This document shows positions 1 to 8,035 of a stretch of 24,958 bases of DNA, piece after piece; positions within the stretch are counted from its first letter, which is position 1, and the number at the start of each line of letters is the position of its first letter. The stretch is from an uncultured Clostridium sp. (GTDB taxonomy: Bacteria > Bacillota > Clostridia > Clostridiales > Clostridiaceae): contig UQQU01000049.1 of the NCBI GenBank assembly GCA_900543325.1, positions 1 to 24,958 of the forward strand, in the 5' to 3' direction. The translations under genes were made by a program, and so were the position numbers. A model generated the notes under the pieces. That model searched no databases. It was not told where the DNA came from and was given only the letters and a program-made list of their open reading frames with translations.

Positions 1-168
1 TTGCGTTAAGAAGATTTTACTGTTTGAAGCTTTAGCAAGTTTAAAATCTTTAGTAGATTTTACGGAATCAATTATATAAATTCTTAGCGAAAATTTCACC
101 GCTTCCCAGAAAAGTAATATTCCATTTTTTCGCTTCCATGTGGTGCACAATTAAATTCATTTCATCCT
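1..168 (-). other. Edge block with a possible partial small ORF, uncertain
   Basis: Two overlapping minus-strand readings exist. One starts at ATG 159, just after an AGGATG-like site (163-168), and ends after 30 codons. The other starts at TTG 150, directly after an in-frame TAA, and stays open for 50 codons to the window edge. Neither matches a family I can name. A short hairpin (42-49 with 55-62) lies inside. The stretch 85-150 is less AT-rich than the sequence around it. It may be the start of a gene cut by the edge, a decayed gene, or non-coding sequence. The rest of the gap to 321 holds only the promoter of the next gene. Confidence 0.2.
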
Positions 169-241
169 ACCTTAATTAATAAATATCTATTTTTACTTAT
201 TATTTCAAATTTACCACATTATTTATAACCAAAGAAATTAA

Positions 242-270
242 TTGGATTTTTTTGATTTTATAGATATACT
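242..270 (+). promoter_or_regulatory. Promoter of the MFS transporter gene
   Basis: TTGGAT at 242-247 and TATACT at 265-270 are separated by 17 bases. This is a near-consensus SigA-type promoter, about 50 bases upstream of the MFS start codon. Confidence 0.6.
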
Positions 271-321
271 ATTAAATATAAAAAAACTTATGTTTTTAAA
301 CAATTATATTGAGGAGGAGAA

Positions 322-1503
322 ATGAAAAATAAGAATAAATCATTAATATTTATTATAATTTTAACTATGTTTAGTTCACTTACATTTAACATGGCTCATC
401 CAGTTACCCCTATGTTTATAACAAAACTTGGATTACCAACATTTATGTTTGGACTATTTTTTGCTGCAATGTCTATTGGTAACTTTATTGGTTCACCTTT
501 ATTTGGTGCTTTATCAGATAAAAAAGGAAGAATTAGATTTTTAATATTAGGTGCTATAGGCTATGGTATAAGCCAACTTGGTTTTGGTTTTAATACTAAT
601 CCATTTATAATACTTATATTTAGATTTACTGGTGGATTTTTTGTAGTAAGCTATTTAACTACATCAATGGCATATTTAACTGATATAACAACAAAAGAAA
701 ATAGAACAAAATATATTACATACTATGCTGCTGCAAACACAATCGGCTCCTCTTTAGGCTCACTTCTTGGAGGGATAATAGGTAACAATAATTTTAAATA
801 TACTTTCTTTTCTCAATTCATTTTATGTTTAATTTTAGGTTCCTTAGTATATTTCCTATTAGAAGAACCTAAAAAAGAGAAAAGTTCCACAACTTTAACA
901 GCACATACTTATACTAAACATAATTATTCAAAACTTTTAAATAAAAACTTAATAATTATGTTCATAATAGTTATTGCCTTTTACTTTGCATCAACAAGCT
1001 ATAACTCTACTATTAATTATTACATAGAAGATGTTTTAAAACTTCCTCCTACATTTATAGGCGGGTTTATGGCATTAGTTGGAATAATTGGATTTATGAT
1101 AAATTTAATTTTTACACCTTTATTAGCAAAGTTATTTAAAGAAATTAATGTATTTAAAACTATAACTCTATGTATTATAGTTTCATTGCTTCTTATGGTA
1201 ATATCAAATAATGTTATTTTATTCTTAACTTGTGCAGTAATATTTGCATCATTTGCAAGTATACATATACCACTACAACAAAGTATAATAACAAAGCTTG
1301 CTAAAGAAAATTATGGTTCTCTTATGGGAATTTTTAATTCTTCTAAAGCAATAGGCCAAGTTACTGGATCATTAACTGCTGGATTTATATTTGATATAGG
1401 AAATAAATTACCATTTTTAATTTCTGCTATTTTAGTTTTTATAAGCTTTATAGTACTAATTCCTCTAAACTCAAATTTAATTTTAAATAATAAGGATTCA
1501 TAA
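322..1503 (+). CDS. MFS transporter, probable drug or metabolite exporter
   Basis: This 393-residue integral membrane protein has the size and alternating hydrophobic pattern of a 12-helix major facilitator. The loop between helices 2 and 3 carries the classic motif A (residues 62-71: G, D, K, G, R pattern), which couples transport to the proton gradient. A hydrophilic loop around residues 183-207 separates the two six-helix halves. The ATG at 322 follows a strong GAGGAGG site at 311-317. The gene stands alone, with its own promoter and a terminator shared with the convergent clpB. The substrate cannot be read from sequence. Drug:H+ antiporter-like families are the nearest match by motif, but sugar or metabolite export is equally possible. 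Confidence 0.85.
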   Translation: MKNKNKSLIFIIILTMFSSLTFNMAHPVTPMFITKLGLPTFMFGLFFAAMSIGNFIGSPLFGALSDKKGRIRFLILGAIGYGISQLGFGFNTNPFIILIFRFTGGFFVVSYLTTSMAYLTDITTKENRTKYITYYAAANTIGSSLGSLLGGIIGNNNFKYTFFSQFILCLILGSLVYFLLEEPKKEKSSTTLTAHTYTKHNYSKLLNKNLIIMFIIVIAFYFASTSYNSTINYYIEDVLKLPPTFIGGFMALVGIIGFMINLIFTPLLAKLFKEINVFKTITLCIIVSLLLMVISNNVILFLTCAVIFASFASIHIPLQQSIITKLAKENYGSLMGIFNSSKAIGQVTGSLTAGFIFDIGNKLPFLISAILVFISFIVLIPLNSNLILNNKDS

Positions 1504-1510
1504 TAAAAGT

Positions 1511-1542
1511 AAGGCTATGTGTATTTTTTATACCATAGCCTT
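1511..1542. terminator. Terminator between convergent MFS gene and clpB
   Basis: Nine-base arms at 1511-1519 and 1534-1542 (AAGGCTATG / CATAGCCTT) enclose a 14-base loop. T-rich sequence follows on both strands, so it may serve both genes. Confidence 0.6.
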
Positions 1543-1548
1543 TTCCTC

Positions 1549-4149
1549 CTATTGAGTTTTAATTACAATTTCATCATCTTTACCATCAATTACAACATGA
1601 GATCCATAATTAATTTCTCCAGCTATAATTAATCTTGCTAGTTTATTTTCTAAAGTATTTTGAATATATCTCTTAAGTGGTCTTGCTCCATAAACTGGAT
1701 CATAGCCTTCAACTGCTAATATATGCTTAGCTTCTGGTGTAATATTTAAAGTTATATTTCTATCTTTTAATCTGTTAGCAACTTCATTAACAAAGATATC
1801 AATAATCTTAGTTATTCCAGTTTCAGATAATGGCTTAAACATTATAATATCATCAACTCTGTTTAAGAACTCTGGTTTAAACCTCATTTTCATTTCATTC
1901 ATTACTTCTTCTCTTATTTGTGGATCTATACCATCTTCTGATTTATTCTCTAAAAGATAGCTACTTCCTATATTAGAAGTCATAATAATAATTGTATTTT
2001 TGAAATCAACAGTTTTACCTTTATTATCTGTAAGTCTACCATCATCTAGTATTTGTAAGAACATATTAAATACATCTTCATGTGCCTTTTCAATTTCATC
2101 AAATAATATTACACTATAAGGCTTTCTTCTAACTGCTTCAGTTAATTGACCACCTTCTTCATATCCTACATATCCTGGAGGCGCTCCAACTAATCTAGAT
2201 ACGGCATGCTTCTCCATATATTCAGACATGTCTATTCTTATAATATTATCTTCAGAATCAAATAAATTTCTTGCTAAAGTTTTTGCAAGTTCAGTTTTAC
2301 CTACCCCTGTTGGTCCTAAGAAAATAAATGACCCTATAGGTCTATTTATATCTTTTAGTCCTGCTCTTGCCCTAAGTATTGCAGAAGTAACAGATGTAAT
2401 AGCTTCTTCTTGCCCAATTACTCTCTTTTGCATTTCATCTTCAAGTCTTAATAATTTTTCTCTTTCACCTTCTAATAAATTAGATACAGGTATACCAGTC
2501 CATCTTGATAAAACTTGTGAAACTTCTTCTTCAGTAACCTCTTCCTTTAATAAAGCACCTTCATAATTTTCCTTAACTTCAACTTCCATTTGTTCAATAG
2601 CAGCTTCTAAGCTAGGAATTTCACCATATTGAATTTCTGCGGCTTTATTATAGTCGTATTGTCTTTGAGCTGCTTCAAGATTTCCTCTAGCCTCATCAAG
2701 TTTTGCCTTTAATTCTTTTAATTTTAAGATAGCCCCTTTTTCTCTATCAAACTTAGCTGTCATTTCATCATTTTTAGCTTTAAGTTCTGAATATTCTTTT
2801 TCTAAAGCTTCTAACTTCTTCTTAGAACCTTCGTCTTTCTCTCTTGTTAAGGCTTCTTTTTCTATTTCAAGTTGTACAATTCTTCTTCTAATTGCATCTA
2901 ATTCTGCTGGAAGTGAATCTATCTCTGTTCTTATCATAGCTCCAGCTTCATCAATTAAATCAATAGCCTTATCTGGTAAATATCTATCTTGAATATATCT
3001 ATCAGAAAGTTTTGCTGCTGCAACTATAGCTGAATCATGAATTCTAACTCCATGATGAATTTCAAATCTTTCCTTTAATCCTCTTAATATTGAAATTGCA
3101 TCTTCAACTGATGGTTCATCAACAATAACAGGTTGGAATCTTCTTTCAAGTGCTTTATCTTTTTCAATATATTGTCTATATTCATCAAAAGTAGTTGCAC
3201 CAATACAGTGTAATTCACCTCTTGCAAGTAATGGCTTAATTAAATTACCTGCATCCATAGCACCATCAGTTTTACCTGCTCCAACAATAGTATGAATTTC
3301 ATCTATAAATAATATAATCTTACCTTCACTATTTTGAACTTCTTTTAAAACGGCTTTTAATCTTTCCTCAAATTCACCCCTATATTTCGCACCTGCTATA
3401 AGTGATCCCATATCTAATGAGAAAATAATTTTATCTTTTAGTCCTTCTGGGACATCCCCTCTTACTATTCTTTCAGCTAATCCCTCAACAATAGCAGTTT
3501 TACCAACACCAGGTTCACCTATTAATACCGGATTATTCTTTGTTCTCCTTGAAAGAATTCTAATTGTTCTTCTTATTTCATCATCTCTTCCTATTACAGG
3601 ATCTAATTTATGCTTTTTAGCTAAATCCACTAAATTAGTACCATACTTAGCTAATGCATCATAAGTTCCTTCTGGATCTTGAGTATCAACTCTTTGACTT
3701 CCTCTAACCTCTGATAATACCTTCATAAAATTATCTTTAGTTATATTATATTTATTTAATATTTGTTTTGTAGGTCCATTTTTATCAACTTCTATAATAG
3801 CTAACATTAAATGTTCAACACTAATATAAGAATCTCCAAATTTCTTTGCTAAATCATCAGCCTTAACAAGAACTTCATCTACTTGCCTTGTTATATAAAC
3901 TCCTGATCCATTTGCTCCATCACCTGTAACCTTAGGCATTTTATCTAGAGCATTTTTTATATCAACTATCATCATCTTCACATTTATTCCCATTTTTGTG
4001 AAGATATTAGGGATTAATCCATCTTCAGCTTCTACTAACGCAGAAAATAAATGAATAACATCTATTTGTTGATGATTATATTTTACTGCAGTTAAATTTG
4101 CATCATTTAGTGCTTGTTGTACTCTCAATGTCATTCTTTCAACATTCAT
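1549..4149 (-). CDS. clpB: ATP-dependent disaggregase ClpB (Hsp100)
   Basis: ClpB extracts and refolds aggregated proteins together with DnaK in the cytosol. At 866 residues it has the normal full length. The order is an N-terminal Clp repeat domain (about 1-145), AAA+ domain 1 with Walker A GEPGVGKT at 211-218 and Walker B near 278-284, the long coiled-coil middle domain (about 410-535) that separates ClpB from ClpA/ClpC, and AAA+ domain 2 with Walker A GPTGVGKT at 612-619, pore loop tyrosine near 663, and Walker B near 680-685. No ClpP-binding loop is evident, as expected. The ATG at 4149 has an AGAGGTG site 7 bases upstream. Its promoter is overlapped by a CtsR box, so heat-shock control is expected. 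It is monocistronic here. Confidence 0.97.
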   Translation of the reverse strand: MNVERMTLRVQQALNDANLTAVKYNHQQIDVIHLFSALVEAEDGLIPNIFTKMGINVKMMIVDIKNALDKMPKVTGDGANGSGVYITRQVDEVLVKADDLAKKFGDSYISVEHLMLAIIEVDKNGPTKQILNKYNITKDNFMKVLSEVRGSQRVDTQDPEGTYDALAKYGTNLVDLAKKHKLDPVIGRDDEIRRTIRILSRRTKNNPVLIGEPGVGKTAIVEGLAERIVRGDVPEGLKDKIIFSLDMGSLIAGAKYRGEFEERLKAVLKEVQNSEGKIILFIDEIHTIVGAGKTDGAMDAGNLIKPLLARGELHCIGATTFDEYRQYIEKDKALERRFQPVIVDEPSVEDAISILRGLKERFEIHHGVRIHDSAIVAAAKLSDRYIQDRYLPDKAIDLIDEAGAMIRTEIDSLPAELDAIRRRIVQLEIEKEALTREKDEGSKKKLEALEKEYSELKAKNDEMTAKFDREKGAILKLKELKAKLDEARGNLEAAQRQYDYNKAAEIQYGEIPSLEAAIEQMEVEVKENYEGALLKEEVTEEEVSQVLSRWTGIPVSNLLEGEREKLLRLEDEMQKRVIGQEEAITSVTSAILRARAGLKDINRPIGSFIFLGPTGVGKTELAKTLARNLFDSEDNIIRIDMSEYMEKHAVSRLVGAPPGYVGYEEGGQLTEAVRRKPYSVILFDEIEKAHEDVFNMFLQILDDGRLTDNKGKTVDFKNTIIIMTSNIGSSYLLENKSEDGIDPQIREEVMNEMKMRFKPEFLNRVDDIIMFKPLSETGITKIIDIFVNEVANRLKDRNITLNITPEAKHILAVEGYDPVYGARPLKRYIQNTLENKLARLIIAGEINYGSHVVIDGKDDEIVIKTQ

Positions 4150-4188
4150 TTCTACTCACCTCTTATTAGTATTCTTAACTTTAATTTT

Positions 4189-4217
4189 ATTTTAATACAA
4201 AAGTCAAAGAAAGTCAA
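4189..4217 (-). promoter_or_regulatory. clpB promoter
   Basis: On the minus strand, TTGACT (4217-4212) and TAAAAT (4194-4189) are 17 bases apart, about 40 bases upstream of the clpB start. The -35 lies inside the CtsR operator. Confidence 0.75.
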
Positions 4218-4218
4218 A
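4202..4218 (+). promoter_or_regulatory. CtsR operator (heptad direct repeat)
   Basis: The heptad AGTCAAA occurs at 4202-4208 and again at 4212-4218 with the 3-base spacer GAA. This matches every position of the known CtsR consensus (RGTCAAA, NAN, RGTCAAA). It overlaps the clpB -35, so bound CtsR should block RNA polymerase. The ctsR gene is not in the window. Confidence 0.85.
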
Positions 4219-4284
4219 GTAAATTTTATTTTTATTTTTTACTTTTTATTCCATAATATAGTATACCACTTTTTATATATTTTT

Positions 4285-4313
4285 TTGTTTTTAATGGTAG
4301 TTATTGTTATAAT
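4285..4313 (+). promoter_or_regulatory. Promoter of the AraC-type regulator gene
   Basis: TTGTTT at 4285-4290 and TATAAT at 4308-4313 are 17 bases apart. Transcription would begin near 4320. That places the in-frame ATGs at 4114 and 4294 upstream of the transcript and supports the TTG start at 4354. Confidence 0.6.
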
Positions 4314-4353
4314 ATTTACAAGATACATTTATATAGAAATTAGAGGTGAAATT

Positions 4354-6420
4354 TTGAGAAGAGAATATATAAATTATCCCTTTGATTTGCCTATAAAAAT
4401 CTCATATTTCAATATAAAAAATTATCCAACTCATTGGCATAATTCAATTGAGATTATATATGTTTTAAAGGGATCTTTACACATTAAAATAGATACAGAC
4501 TCCTTCACTCTAAATGAACGTGAAGTTGAAATAATAAATTCAGATGAATCTCATGAAATCCAAGGAATAGATGATAATAAAGTTTTAATTTTTAATATAG
4601 ATCCATTTTTCTTTGAAAAATATTATAAGGATATAAACAATATATTTTTCTATACCAACTCCAATGATGATGAAGATCAAAATGGACCTGAATATGAAGA
4701 ATTAAAAACTATTTTATCTCAAATGCTTTGTGAATATGTTCAGAAATTAGAAGATTATGATGAGGAAATAGAAGAACTTCTTATAACACTTCTTTATCAC
4801 CTGGTTAATAATTTTCATTATTTAACTCATGAAAAAGAAGAGCTAAAAGAAAAAACAGATCAATTAGCTAGATACCATAGAATTTCTAAGTATATATATA
4901 ATAACTATAATAATAATATTACACTAAAAGAAATTGCCAAAAAGGAATTCTTAAGTCCACATTATTTATCTCATGAGATAAAATATGCTACTGGTTATAG
5001 CTTTACAGACTTGATTAACTTAACTAGAATTGAGGAATCTATAAAACTATTACTAGATAGCGATATGAGTATTTCTGAAATCTCTGATGAGATAGGTTTT
5101 TCCCATGTACGTTACTTTAATAAGAACTTTAAATATTATTATGGCTGTACTCCTCTTCAATATAGAAAAAAATATGCCACTACAGAGAAGGAGTATGATT
5201 TATCTAAGCAATTTGTGGAACTTTCTCTTAATGATGCTCTTGAAACACTTTCTTATAGCTTAGAAAACTATAATAGATTTAATTTTGAAAATAAACTTTG
5301 GAATATTCATGTTGATGTTGATAAAATATTAAATCCATTAGAAAAAGATTTTAAAGAGTATATTAACTTAGGAGAATCTTTTGATCTTTTAATTGAAGAT
5401 AATAAAGACATATTAGAAGAAATACAGGAAGAAATACATTTTGAATACGGACGTCTCGAAAAAATGTTTCATAGTGATATGGGAGTGTTTTTAGATTCTG
5501 ATTTTTATAATTGGAATAAAGCAAAAGGTGTATTAGAATTTTTATCTAATATTTATCTAAAGCCTCTTATTTTACTTGATAATTTAGATTACTCTTTAGA
5601 AAAGTATATTAATATTTTAAGTAGCTTTTTAGATTATTTTACTGAGTTAGATATAGTAGAAGTTACTGACTTTAAGTTTCAATTTGATTCTAGGTTATCT
5701 GAAGATATAAAGTATAATCTACGCCAATATATAAAAAATTATTATGAATTAGAAGTTTGCGAAATTGACTTTACATCTAAATCCGACTTAAATTCAATTT
5801 ATGATACAGCATATATGCTTCCATATATAATTCATAATACTATTTTTAAAGGTAACTCTCTAAGCTTTCTTAAAGCCTTTGACGTTCTTGAGAAAGAAAT
5901 AAATATTACAAATGAAGTATTTATAGGAGCTCCAGGAATAGTTAATGATATGGGAATTCGAAAGCCATCATATTATGCCTATTACTTATTAAGTAAATTA
6001 GGTAATGATATAATTGCCCTTGATGATGGATACATTGTTACAAAATCTGATAACTATTATGCTATTCTTTTATATTCTCATAATGATGATGTTAATACTT
6101 TAGTTAGTTATGAAGATATCTATCAAAAAGGTGGCGTGAAAAAATCTTTTGAAAGAAAATACTCACTTAATATAGTAAATATAAAAAATTCAACTAGAAT
6201 TATTACCTATGAAGTTAATGAATCCATAGGTTCCTCTTATAACTATTGGCTAGCTATGGGGTCTCCCGATAGACTTAGCAAAGAAGAAAAGGAAATTCTT
6301 CACAAGGCATCTTATCCTAAAATAGAATTTAAATATTCTAAAAAAAGTTCAGTTTTAAATATAATTACTGAACTTAAGGGATATGGTGCCAAGCTAATAG
6401 TACTTAAAAATATAAAATAA
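4354..6420 (+). CDS. AraC-family regulator fused to a degenerate GH39-like domain
   Basis: This 688-residue protein starts at TTG 4354, with AGAGGTG at 4342-4348. The in-frame ATGs at 4114 and 4294 lack ribosome sites, and 4114 lies inside the clpB coding region on the opposite strand. An N-terminal cupin-like sensor (about 10-110, with HWHN at 27-30) is followed by a two-motif AraC HTH (about 172-274). The rest (about 310-650) resembles the beta-xylosidase-like GH39 domain found on some Firmicute AraC regulators, including a conserved RKPSYYAYYLLSKLG-like segment near 535-550. The Asn-Glu (NE) acid/base motif expected of an active GH39 enzyme is not evident, so the domain probably senses sugar rather than cleaving it. 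The ligand and targets are unknown; no sugar genes flank it. Confidence 0.85.
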   Translation: MRREYINYPFDLPIKISYFNIKNYPTHWHNSIEIIYVLKGSLHIKIDTDSFTLNEREVEIINSDESHEIQGIDDNKVLIFNIDPFFFEKYYKDINNIFFYTNSNDDEDQNGPEYEELKTILSQMLCEYVQKLEDYDEEIEELLITLLYHLVNNFHYLTHEKEELKEKTDQLARYHRISKYIYNNYNNNITLKEIAKKEFLSPHYLSHEIKYATGYSFTDLINLTRIEESIKLLLDSDMSISEISDEIGFSHVRYFNKNFKYYYGCTPLQYRKKYATTEKEYDLSKQFVELSLNDALETLSYSLENYNRFNFENKLWNIHVDVDKILNPLEKDFKEYINLGESFDLLIEDNKDILEEIQEEIHFEYGRLEKMFHSDMGVFLDSDFYNWNKAKGVLEFLSNIYLKPLILLDNLDYSLEKYINILSSFLDYFTELDIVEVTDFKFQFDSRLSEDIKYNLRQYIKNYYELEVCEIDFTSKSDLNSIYDTAYMLPYIIHNTIFKGNSLSFLKAFDVLEKEINITNEVFIGAPGIVNDMGIRKPSYYAYYLLSKLGNDIIALDDGYIVTKSDNYYAILLYSHNDDVNTLVSYEDIYQKGGVKKSFERKYSLNIVNIKNSTRIITYEVNESIGSSYNYWLAMGSPDRLSKEEKEILHKASYPKIEFKYSKKSSVLNIITELKGYGAKLIVLKNIK

Positions 6421-6427
6421 TGTACTG

Positions 6428-6450
6428 AAAACACCTTTTTTAGGTGTTTT
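6428..6450 (+). terminator. Terminator of the AraC-type regulator gene
   Basis: A nine-base stem (AAAACACCT at 6428-6436, AGGTGTTTT at 6442-6450) with a 5-base T loop and T-rich 3' side starts 8 bases after the stop codon. Confidence 0.8.
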
Positions 6451-6586
6451 TATGCTTTTTATAAATATTTACTTTTAGATAATTAACACTTATTGTACCA
6501 AAACTAAAGCATCTACATGAATACATTATTTTTATTTTTGAGATATACTAATAATATAAATTGTTTTTATGAAAGGATGTTTTTTT

Positions 6587-6685
6587 ATGAGAGGGCTATT
6601 TTTTAATCCATCACTATTAAATGATACTAAATCAAAGTGGTCATTTTGGATTTGGATGTCTAACCTTTTACATCACAATAACTAA
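6587..6685 (+). CDS. Putative 32-residue Trp-rich small protein
   Basis: A 32-codon ORF runs from ATG 6587 to TAA 6683-6685. GAAAGGATG at 6571-6579 is a plausible ribosome site, though its AGG is 10 bases from the ATG. The N-terminal half is mildly basic with a Phe pair. The C-terminal half has three tryptophans at 18, 21 and 23 (segment KWSFWIW) and ends HHNN. There is no typical signal peptide or lipobox. It lies between the AraC gene terminator and a long hairpin at 6711-6767 that would end its transcript, so it looks like a separate short transcription unit. A TATACT at 6544-6549 could be a -10, but no good -35 is visible. It could be a small membrane-associated peptide, a signal precursor, or chance. 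Confidence 0.4.
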   Translation: MRGLFFNPSLLNDTKSKWSFWIWMSNLLHHNN

Positions 6686-6710
6686 ATTTTTATTATGACA
6701 GTAAATAATT

Positions 6711-6767
6711 AATTATAATATAAAAAATAGAGAAGTTTAAAACTTCTCTATTTTTTATATTATAATT
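6711..6767. terminator. Long perfect hairpin, likely bidirectional terminator
   Basis: Perfect 28-base arms (6711-6738 and 6740-6767) meet at position 6739, so in RNA the apex would open into a small loop. Runs of A and T in the arms give a U-tract on either strand. It ends the small ORF transcript from the left and the XRE-TPR operon from the right, and covers the stop codon of the latter (6760-6762). Confidence 0.8.
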
Positions 6768-8019
6768 TTTTCTCAATATTTATAGCTAATGTAAAATATT
6801 TAACAGACTCTTTTAATTCTCCTAAATTATAGTACAATTCAGCCATTTCATTATATCTCTTATATCTCTCTTCGCTACTAGCAAATCTAAATAAAAAGTC
6901 CGTAGATAAGTTCATATACATTTCTGCTTGTATAAACTCACCTCTCTTCTGATATATCATTCCTTTAAAATAATATCCCTTTTCAATAAGCTTTATTTCA
7001 TCTATATCAATAGCTAAATCTAAAGCCTCATCAGTATATTTGAAAGCTTCTTCATACTCTCTATTATTATACAATGTATTAATACATTCTATTAAAAATT
7101 CAGCACAACCTTTTTTATCTTCTCTTGGATAAATTTCTATAGCATCCTTTATTTCTTTCATAGCCTTTTTAACTTCTTGAACTTCAAAATAAATTTCTCC
7201 ATTCTTTCCCTTAAATTTAGCTAACTCCTTTGAGTCATTCTTTTTATATTCAAAGGCTTTATTTAAATATCTTTCTGCCTCAACCTTATATAATAGAATA
7301 TTCAGAACTGCAAATTCATGATAAAAATCGCCTCTAGCCTTATCATTAAATCTATCTACAAATTCTAATATCTTCTTTAAAGATTCGTATGCTTTTTCTA
7401 TTATTTTAATATTTTTATAGCAAATTCCTTCATAAAAGCATGCATATATATAATTGCCTTTGTCTTCTATATAATTATTTTCATAAATTTCTCTTGTTCT
7501 TGAGAAATAACTTATTGCTTCATGATACTCTTCCGTTTTCATAAAGAATGTTCCCATATCATTATAATAAACAATAATTTCTTCATTACATTGAGTTGAT
7601 TGATATAAATCATAATATTTAGAAATCAAAAGTTGAATATTTTCAATCTTATTATTATCAATATATAATTCAAATAAAAAATGAGTTAACTTTAATGCTA
7701 AATCATTAAATCCATATTTACATGCATACTCTAAATTATAATTTACTACATTTTCTAACTTTTCAAATGAATAAGTGCATTTTTTTATCTCTTCAACATT
7801 ATATTTTATTTGATCATATACATCTCTTACCAAATAGCTATAATCTACTTGTAATTTCTCTGCAATATATCTAAGAGATTCTTCATCTGCTTTAATTTTT
7901 CCATTTTCTATGCAACTCATTTTTGAAATTGAGATCTTATCTCCGCATAATTCTTTTAATGTTATTCCTTTATAAATTCTAGATCTTTTAATTTTTTCTC
8001 CTGTTGATAATATCTCCAT
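6760..8019 (-). CDS. XRE-family HTH regulator with TPR repeats (second of a tandem pair)
   Basis: This 419-residue cytosolic protein has an N-terminal XRE helix-turn-helix (about 6-65) and a long all-helical C-terminal region whose helix pairs (for example near 145-180 and 345-385) read as tetratricopeptide repeats. The architecture is that of RRNPP-type regulators (PlcR, NprR, Rgg, ComR), in which the TPR region binds a short peptide. No ligand can be inferred here. The first 65 residues align without gaps to the upstream neighbour, indicating duplication. The gene starts 16 bases after the neighbour's stop, with a GGGGG site before ATG 8019, so the two are cotranscribed. The HTH is more divergent than its partner's. 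Confidence 0.8.
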   Translation of the reverse strand: MEILSTGEKIKRSRIYKGITLKELCGDKISISKMSCIENGKIKADEESLRYIAEKLQVDYSYLVRDVYDQIKYNVEEIKKCTYSFEKLENVVNYNLEYACKYGFNDLALKLTHFLFELYIDNNKIENIQLLISKYYDLYQSTQCNEEIIVYYNDMGTFFMKTEEYHEAISYFSRTREIYENNYIEDKGNYIYACFYEGICYKNIKIIEKAYESLKKILEFVDRFNDKARGDFYHEFAVLNILLYKVEAERYLNKAFEYKKNDSKELAKFKGKNGEIYFEVQEVKKAMKEIKDAIEIYPREDKKGCAEFLIECINTLYNNREYEEAFKYTDEALDLAIDIDEIKLIEKGYYFKGMIYQKRGEFIQAEMYMNLSTDFLFRFASSEERYKRYNEMAELYYNLGELKESVKYFTLAINIEKKL

Positions 8020-8035
8020 GGCTACCCCCAGATAA

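Noticed and set aside
6587..6767. Trp codons followed by a terminator, resembling a trp attenuator
   Set aside because: No plus-strand gene follows; the next gene converges from the other side, so there is nothing to attenuate.
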